DNA from: Strongylocentrotus purpuratus
Lineage: Eukaryota > Echinodermata > Echinoidea > Camarodonta > Strongylocentrotidae
DNA: 64,000 nucleotides
Reading direction: 5' to 3'
Assembly (NCBI RefSeq): GCF_000002235.5
Contig: NW_022145615.1
Location: 9,118,891 to 9,182,890, forward strand
Shown: in pieces, positions 57,083-64,000 of the stretch
Layout: the number at the start of each line of letters is the position of its first letter
Position numbering within the stretch: the stretch's first letter is position 1
The notes under the pieces: model-generated
The model's database searches: none
The model's input: only the letters and a program-made list of their open reading frames with translations
Told to the model about the DNA's origin: nothing
Translations under genes and position numbers: made by a program

Positions 57083-57515
57083 GGCCTAAAATAAAAACTT
57101 TTTGCATTGCCCTTTGGGTGCCAAAACATGGGTCGGTCGGTCGGAAAGTTTTTTGTTTTTTTAAACTTTTTTTTTGTCGCTGGGCCGATATTTTTCAGAT
57201 TTGAATTTTTTCCCGCCCTCTTTTGACTGACATTTCTCAGTTTTTAATGCATTAATACATGTGTTTCAACGTCATCATTCCATTGATATCTTTTTCACCT
57301 CATAATTATCCATGGTTTGCACGAGTGAGAATTTTGGAATAATTTGAATTTATGCAATTATATCCCATTTAAACAAACAAAATACATATTTTTTTATTCA
57401 TTAAATAAAAAAAAATCTAAAAACGTTAAAAAAAAAAAATTAAGATGCCGACCGTAGATTTTCAGATTTTTGGGTCGGTCGCAAAGGGCAATGCAACAAG
57501 TTTTTATTTTAGGCC
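57083..57515 (+). mobile_element. PIF/Harbinger-like MITE, GGCCTAAAAT tips
   Basis: TTA at 57,080-57,082 and 57,516-57,518 flanks inverted ends GGCCTAAAATAAAAACTT, then TTGCATTGCCCTTTG on both arms and GGGTCGGTCGG words. Relative of 36,245-36,488. It lies in intron 5 of copy 2. Confidence 0.9.
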
Positions 57516-57518
57516 TTA

Positions 57519-58795
57519 ACATGAACGATTAGTGATCGAGGTGTCGAAGTTGTTACTGCTTTTATTGGTTGTTGATGGCTGTGATGTGATCGGGGATGTG
57601 ATGGCGCTCTTTCAACATTCGGGACAGAGCCATATATACACAGAGATTGTCCAACTTGGTTTCACTTGGTCACAACATGGCGTATATTCTTTTGTTTTGT
57701 GCTTGCCCAACAAAGCAGCAGTCGCCCTATTGTGACCAATTCGAACCGGGCTGGCAAAAGTCTCCTAATCAATGGCACTGATTTAGGATGATGTTATAGA
57801 CATCACAACTTGATTTGTATGAATGATTACAATTGCCAATCGATGATTTTAAAAACCAAACTTCTTAAAGCGTTTTTAGAGCTTTGGAAGGGGGTTTCGG
57901 GGGACTTCAAGGTTCTTGAAAGCATTTGCTACGAGTGCCCCGCGATAATTCTTTTTGTTTTCCGGGGGGGGGGGACCCTAAATTCCCTGTAGAACCGTTA
58001 CTGCTAATATTGCATTAAATATATACTCATTCGGGGGGGGGGGGTCTTACATGATGCCCAAGCCCAGGTCTCGGTGGACAAACGGTATGTGTAGCTAAAA
58101 TAGTTCGGATCTTGTTAATAGACCAAGGGCGTTAGACCGTACAACCTGCAGTAGGCCATACAAAGGGGATGTGTCTGATCGATGGCATTGTTGATGGTGA
58201 TCTCATCGATTTGCTAATGGTTTGGAGTTTTGGACAAACTCAAGCGCGCTTCCACAAAGAATTTAAATAATAAAAAATATCGATAAGGGTTTCTTCGTGT
58301 GACCACCAATCAATATCTCGGTATACAACCTGGCTTTAGAAAGGACTACGATTGACTACAAACACGACACGTGAAGTGGCAAAAATCAGTTTTAGAATGT
58401 AGGTAAATATTTCTTCCAATATCGCATATTACGGTGGAGTTCACTTCACAATTCGCAAGTCGGAGTGTTTGATGAGAAGTTCCGCATTTAAATCATGGCC
58501 ATGTTTAGCACTCCTTTAGCGTTAATGGGTTCTTATATTCACATAACTCAGTAAATTACATATAAATACAATTTGTAAATGTAGACGATGCTCTTGATAT
58601 CACGAGAAGTGTTAAAGAATTTTTCTTTTTTTTCTTTCCTATGCCATTTCTTCCATGACATACAGACCTAATTTAAAAAAATTGTAGTTTTTATAAACTG
58701 TTTCTTTATCATGTGCAAATGTAAGATGTAAAGTGTTAAATATTGCAAATTCATTGACAAATGGCATTGATTTACGAGGTTTACATTATACTTAC
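57519..58795 (-). other. Channel copy 2 intron 5, remainder
   Basis: AT-rich with short poly-G runs (57,964 and 58,035). Two open frames at 57,532-57,735 and 57,810-57,992 show no family resemblance. Confidence 0.65.
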
Positions 58796-58868
58796 GCGCA
58801 AGGGGACGGACACACACAAGCCAATTCATCGTCGAGGTACCTGTCTTCAACGTACTGTCGGCACCACT
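58796..58868 (-). CDS. Channel copy 2, exon 5
   Basis: Encodes WCRQYVEDRYLDDELACVC then PSPC. Length 73 bp as in copy 1; donor GTAAGT. Confidence 0.93.
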
Positions 58869-59566
58869 CTGTATATTGACGATGGAGACCAAAAAGATTG
58901 GATGAATGAATAAGCAATATATAAATGAACTAACAAACAATTAAACAAACAAATAAATGAAAAATAAATAAACAAACAAACAAATAAATGAATATAAACT
59001 GAATTTGGTTTAAGAAATATCACGAGGTGTCAAGATTGGCACTTTTCGAATAATACTTATACTTTGCATGGTTTTGACTTTCATTCCGTCTTCATTATTG
59101 TGTGATTTGGAACAAATGGAGAGTTGTCTGACCCCATTTGACATGCAGCCATTTTTATCGATTCGTCAATGCAAATTTCACAGGTGAATATTATGATGTC
59201 GTCAAATATTAAAACTAATGACCTTTTTACTGATGATCAGGTTTCCTTCAAACTTTGAACAATCTGTTTACGCCATTGTTTTGCTTTTCTTCAAAGGAAC
59301 TTGCTACAAAGTTTGGAATGCCAAATGATGGCCGTTGCACACGAGAAGTCACGGCCCCTGACGCAGCCTGACTTAGGAATGCGTCAGAGACTGGTGCGGT
59401 CAACGTGAGGGTGTTGTACAGACATGGATTGCAAAGCTGAATTACTGGTGTAAGGACAACTTCCTTCACACTCTAATTGATTAGCGCATGGTAATAGCGC
59501 AATCGAAATAACGAATCGTGTCCGAGGGGCATCGAGATAACAGACGTACAGGGAACTGCTACTTAC

Positions 59567-59774
59567 GTTGCGTCGCGTTGAGCACGTCACATTTTGTCGG
59601 GTAATCGTCAAAGAATTGGTTGTCGACGCATCCACAGAATTGACTCAGATGGAGCTGATAACAAATCTTCTTACACGCCGCCTTCGAGTAAATGTATTCT
59701 GACGAAGTAAAGTTGGTATCGTCACCGTCAATAGTGCAATTCGTGTAGAAGCCTCCCAGGCGCTTGATATATTC
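59567..59774 (-). CDS. Channel copy 2, exon 4
   Basis: Encodes EYIKRLGGFYTNCTIDG, ACKKICYQLHLSQFCGCVDN and TKCDVLNATQ. One codon shorter than copy 1. The frame used here is the homologous one, which exon 3 reaches only if the missing base is accounted for. Confidence 0.93.
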
Positions 59775-59939
59775 CTTAGAGAGATAGAAGTGTTATACAG
59801 GAACAAAATTATCTTCTTCTGTCTCTCGTAAGTGTGAATTATAAAAAAAGGCAATAATATATAAGTGTTTTTCATAGCAAACCACTAAGAAACGAAATGA
59901 AAATAAGATAATCTTCCTTTTGGGGTTCTATACAGACTG

Positions 59940-59986
59940 CTGAGAAAGAGGAAGAGAGAGAGAAAGAGAGAGAGAGAGAGGGGTGG

Positions 59987-60021
<35 letters not shown>

Positions 60022-60051
60022 GGAGAGAGGGAGAGAGAGAGAGAGAGAGAG

Positions 60052-60104
<53 letters not shown>
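59940..60104 (+). repeat. (GA)n microsatellite
   Basis: Long GAGAGA run in intron 3 of copy 2. Confidence 0.95.
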
Positions 60105-60105
<1 letters not shown>

Positions 60106-60433
60106 TGGATGAAAGATAAAAAGGAGAGGGGCGTGTTGAAAAGTATCAATGGTTTTCCCTGGATATGTTTTTTTCTGTTTAAGCGACCTAAAAAAAAATA
60201 TAAGACAATGTGGGAAGATAAAAAGCAAAGCTCGTGCATTATTGTACTCAGAAGTTTGTAATTTTCTTGGTACTTGATGCGATAAGACATAATATTCTGG
60301 GCGAAATGCCTAGTCCGCGGAGTATGTATTTCGGGGGGAGGGGGGTTCCTTTCTTCTAGATAATTTTTTCTACTTTTCCTGCTACAATTTGGTGTGAAAT
60401 CAAAGAAGAAAAAAAAACGAAATGTCGTAATAC

Positions 60434-60596
60434 CTGACGAATCCCGATCGACGTTCTTGTCCAGTTGACAACTCCAATGCGTCATCCTCCGGAAACGGAA
60501 ATACGTCAGGGTGGTGAATGCTGACCTTTGCCCCCGTGTGGGGAGAAAGGATTCCTAAATACTCGGGTTGCTCCACGAAAAGCGTCAACTGTAAAC
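60434..60596 (-). CDS. Channel copy 2, exon 3 (1-bp deletion)
   Basis: Encodes LQLTLFVEQPEYLGILS, GAKVSIHHPDVFPFPED and ALELSTGQE in the expected frame. After that one A is missing relative to copy 1 (GAACGTCG against GAAACGTCG). The last codons are homologous to TSIGIRQ only in the next frame. The donor is GTATTA at 60,433; another GT (GTCAGG) lies 4 bases inside the exon. Confidence 0.9.
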
Positions 60597-61148
60597 CTAG
60601 AGGAAGCGGTGAGATAGAAATATAAATCATGTTACCGTCAACGAATGATAAGAGAAAGAAAGAAAGATTAGTAAATCAATCTATGTATACGAATAACTAA
60701 TTAACTTACTAAATAAATGAATGAATGAATACATGAATGATTGAATGAAACAATGATTATGAGAACTAAATTAAAAAGAAAGAAAGAGTGAGAGAAGTTG
60801 CCCACATTTTTATTTAAGATACGTCGAAAAACAAATATAAATGCTACAAATAAAATGAGATTTCCTGGCCACCACGAAGTCTTTGGTTTTACAAAAAAGA
60901 GAAAAAGTTCACACTGCTTGAGGATTATGTTTTTGAAAAATTGGTTCTTGCTGTTATTAGGTTATCGTAAGATGCCCATTTGCACCATTTTGTCAATTTT
61001 TACATTCTGATTCTTTTATTACTCACATCCTATTTTTTTTACTCCCTCCCTCTGTAGTTTTTTTTTTATACCAGTTTCGACTTATTTTCCTTCTCATAGA
61101 ATTAAATCATCCATAAAGAATCCGATTAAAAGGTTATCGGGTTCTTAC
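60597..61148 (-). other. Channel copy 2 intron 2
   Basis: Low-complexity AT-rich sequence with GAAAGAAAG and GAATGAATGAAT runs (60,650-60,790). No coding signal. It is much shorter than the 2.5-kb counterpart in copy 1, which has gained transposons. Confidence 0.75.
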
Positions 61149-61261
61149 CACTGAGTCCACCGGTTTTACCCGTGGTCCTGGTCTGGTTAGCCGGGGACAG
61201 AGCAGAGTTGAAGGTGAAACAATTACCGTAGTACCGATTCTGCCACACGTAGAAATCCTCA
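61149..61261 (-). CDS. Channel copy 2, exon 2
   Basis: Encodes EDFYVWQNRYYGNCFTFN, then SALSPANQTRTTGKTGGLS. Length 113 bp as in copy 1; donor GTAAGA. Confidence 0.95.
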
Positions 61262-61559
61262 CTAAAATAGAAGAAAGAAAAACGAAAACAACAACATAAA
61301 AACAAAGATAAAGATCAATGTATGATGTCTATATCTTTAATAATTATTATGAAAAGTGAAGATTAGATACACAGATATAATTACATCCCTCGTGGTCCCT
61401 CACAGCGGGGGTGTCTCAGCACAAGTTGCATTATGAATGAAAGAGCCGCGGGGGTTGGGGGGGGGGGGGGGGGGAGGTTCGACACCGACTAATGTTGTAA
61501 AAAGTGTTTCCGATAGAATACGTGCATACAAACAGATTTCCAATTGACCAGGAGCGTAT

Positions 61560-61815
61560 CCGGACACCTACCCCCTGGACATCCAACCCCGGCTAACCAC
61601 CCCCAGTCAACTACCCCCTATGACAACTACCGCATATAGGGCAACCACCCTCTAGGATGACTACCCCCAGGACAACTACCCCCGGACAACTACCCCCAGA
61701 CAACTACCCCTTAGGACAACTACCCCCTAGAACAACTACCCTCTGGACAACTACCGCTTAGGTCAACCACCCTCTAGTACGACTACCCCCGACAACTACC
61801 CCACAACTTTTCCCT
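61560..61815 (+). repeat. Degenerate 16-18-bp tandem repeat
   Basis: About 14 units of an ACAACTACCCCCTAGG type, with spacing varying from 15 to 18 bp. It lies in intron 1 of copy 2. Confidence 0.85.
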
Positions 61816-62185
61816 AGGATAGTTGTCCTAGAGGATAGTTTTCGTGGTGCCACCCATTCCCCTCATGCAAGTAACGAAACTCCTTGCAGTGGCGTATCTA
61901 ACATTAAGTAAATCCGGGTATATCACTCCCTTTATCACAGCACACAAGGTTGCTAGGGATTCTATCCCGCCTATGTTTAGCCAAAAAAAAAAGGGGGGGG
62001 GGGGTCTGAGAAGTCGTGTGTGTGGGAGGGAGGGGGTGGCATCATTGACACATCTTATCAGATTTTGCTTTCGAAAAACAGATCAAGTGTTATTGAAAGA
62101 GAGAGACTCTTTGTGCAGTAGTGAACTAAACTCATCGCATATTCTCGTTCAAACGAGATATAAATAAAGTCGTTTATGAACCAAC

Positions 62186-62877
62186 CTAATATTACACTGA
62201 CGTCGATCAAAGGTACACTGTAGTACAAAATCTTCCAGCTGGTGACCGTAATCAGTTAGTTCTGCCCTCGTCGGGTTAACCACGTCGACGAAGTCGCTGT
62301 AGTCGTCGGCCCTCGATGACATATAAAAACCAGTCCAGTCGTCACCGCTGGTCACCGTGTCCCAGTTGTCAGCGTAGTATTGGAAGTCGGAAACGTCGGA
62401 GGGGTCGTACCACGAAAACATGTCATAGTCGATCGAAGCGGGCGGGCTACGCTTTTTCCGTTGAACACTACTCGAAGATTGTTCGAAACCGTTGACGAAG
62501 TCGGAGGAAAACCACCAGGAGTAGTCGTAGTCGGCACCGCTGACTCCGCCGTCGAGAGCAATCAGGCCTTCGAATCGAGTATCAACAAGCTGCGATCGCC
62601 TCATCATGTTCGCATTGCACACGGTCACCGCCGGAAAAGTTAGGCTGGGTCTTCCGACGATGTCGATCTTTGTCGAGTACGGCCACTGCAGGAAGTCGGT
62701 GATGATGTCGCTTCCCTGGATAATGAATACGACTAGGAATCCGATGCAGATAACAACCCAGCACAGCCGGTAGATAATATTGTCTTTGTTGACGATGTAC
62801 TGAACACCGTGAATCGTAGTTTCGTTCCCGAAGTCAGTCAGGGATTTCCCCAAAGTGTCTTTCTCTTTGCCTCTCAT
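62186..62877 (-). CDS. Channel copy 2, exon 1 (N-terminus, TM1, RKKR site)
   Basis: Encodes residues 1-230 from the Met at 62,877 (MRGKEKD). Holds HG, TM1, FPAVTVCNANMMRRSQ, DYDYSWWFSS, a short loop SSSSVQRKKRSPP and YGHQLEDFVLQCTFD. An upstream GTG in frame is preceded by a stop, and no earlier ATG exists. An acceptor TTTTGCAG at 62,902-62,903 suggests a 24-base leader in this exon and a separate non-coding first exon. Confidence 0.93.
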
Positions 62878-62901
62878 CTCGTCGTGCACTTGTCACTAAA
62901 C

Positions 62902-64000
62902 CTGCAAAACAGAGGAGAACATGTAACTAGAATACAGTCAATCCAGCTTAACAACAATGCGAAGAATGTTCAACGGTAATATCTGCGCATATGTCTGTGA
63001 ATACGTTTTACTTTAAAACTCACCTATAATAACTAGGAATTTTCAACGCAAAAAAGAAAAGAATCTCAGAGATACATATTTTGGGCCTACTATACATGCA
63101 TGGCATTAACCTTGCTGTATACGATATATGAACCAATATTTTTGTTAAAGGATACAGAAAGGAAGTAATAATGTTTTTCCTCTGCGAGATCTTTAGATGT
63201 AGAAAACGAATTATGTTACAAATATGTATAGTGTTTACTCTACATCATGTTATTCAAAAGAAGATTTGTTTTAAATCGTAAACGTAACGTCTAAGCTCTG
63301 CTAGCAAAGGCTAATGACAATGCACTATTGAATGTTTTTATTTTTGCAACAGAAATATGGCGCCACATAAATGGTGTGAACCGCCATGGATCATGAAAGA
63401 TATTCTATTATCGGCTTCTGATATATATATTTGCGATCTACTCTCGACGACCCTACCCAAAGAAATAATTCACACTGGTATTGCCATTTCCATTATCACG
63501 TAGACAGTTTTCTTTCTTTTTTTCCTCTACAGGAACAATAATCAATAACCAATGATTCTGGACTGGTGGCCACATTTCATGGCGAAACAATAGAAAAGGA
63601 GACAACAGCGACCTTTTCTGTCTTTACTCGTTTGCCAAACGGCACAGAAAACATATAATGCTAAACCCCATTTACAAATACGGTGCAAGATGAAGTTGCG
63701 AACAACACACTCAGTAAACATTGGGATGTTTATCCCGTAGACTGGTAAACTGTTTTCACACATACAAAGAGTTGTTGTCAATAGTTTTGGGAAAATGAGT
63801 GAAACAGATCTGTGCAAATTTGAGGAAAATGCAATTTCAAACTAAAATGACTGATGTTAATAACTACACATATTCAACCGTTAGGAGGAAGAAAAGGAAA
63901 AGGGAAAAATCAAACAAACGAATTGCTAGTAATCTTTTCTCAAAGCATGCCAAACATGAAGTTTCTAATTATGTCCACTTGTCGCCTTTAGAAGAAGGAT
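62902..64000 (-). other. Upstream flank of channel copy 2
   Basis: Expected to contain a 5' non-coding exon and promoter. I see no TATA box, CpG cluster or coding exon that I could support. The open frame at 63,542-63,817 on the minus strand has no family resemblance. Confidence 0.5.

Larger units (their letters stand above)
54717..62877 (-). pseudogene. DEG/ENaC family sodium channel, copy 2 (frameshift in exon 3)
   Basis: Exons are 62877-62186, 61261-61149, 60596-60434, 59774-59567, 58868-58796, 56989-56932, 56690-56614, 56017-55942 and 54878-54717. All have AG/GT borders and the same phases as copy 1. With the frame kept it would be about 540 residues, a usual DEG/ENaC size. HG motif 23-24, TM1 about 36-58, FPAVTVCN 81-88, a basic RKKR site at 140-143, the Cys-rich domain and the GMS pore are all present. 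Exon 3 is 163 bp against 164 in copy 1, because one A is missing just before its last seven codons. Read with the usual donor, the frame shifts and stops within exon 4. The rest is well conserved, so a sequencing error, a recent lesion or a shifted donor are all possible. Confidence 0.88.

Noticed and set aside
59928..60485. 185-codon minus-strand frame
   Set aside because: Mostly the GA microsatellite plus intron of channel copy 2; no family match.

Overview
This window looks like nuclear DNA of a marine deuterostome, most likely an echinoderm such as a sea urchin. Genes are split into many short exons with large AT-rich introns. There are dense non-autonomous DNA transposons with TTAA, TA and TAA/TTA target duplications, a tRNA-derived SINE, pieces of several LINEs, and many microsatellites. 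The species call is an inference. No bacterial operon, CRISPR array, tRNA gene or rRNA gene was seen.

Positions 1-32,600 carry the 5' part of a death-associated protein kinase (DAPK) gene on the minus strand. Three coding exons join in phase: exon 1 at 32,349-32,410 (start codon), exon 2 at 14,097-14,318 and exon 3 at 9,097-9,235. They encode the N-lobe and the start of the C-lobe of the kinase domain. The gene continues past the left edge. Its introns hold SINEs, MITEs and a 1.5-kb minisatellite with a 20-bp unit.

Positions 36,581-62,901 carry two head-to-tail DEG/ENaC-type sodium channel genes on the minus strand. Each has nine coding exons, and every internal exon matches its counterpart in phase and nearly in length. 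Copy 1 (36,581-49,000; 675 codons) is open throughout and carries a Ser-rich 90-bp repeat insertion in its extracellular domain. Copy 2 (54,717-62,877) has a furin-type basic site, RKKR, at the same place. It also has a 1-bp deletion near the end of exon 3, so it is either a pseudogene, is rescued by a shifted splice donor, or contains a sequence error.

Retrotransposon pieces lie in and around the channel genes. An L1/Tx1-like LINE sits in copy 1 intron 7, inside a split (GT)n tract and 50 bp from an exon. Two short LINE reverse-transcriptase relics lie in copy 1 intron 2, and a 5'-truncated LINE lies just upstream of copy 1. Between the channel genes is a nested transposon: a 1,018-bp TA-flanked element inside an older palindromic MITE, with a possible captured coding exon. 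At least six families of small TTAA-flanked elements, most with tips starting AGG, are spread over the whole window.
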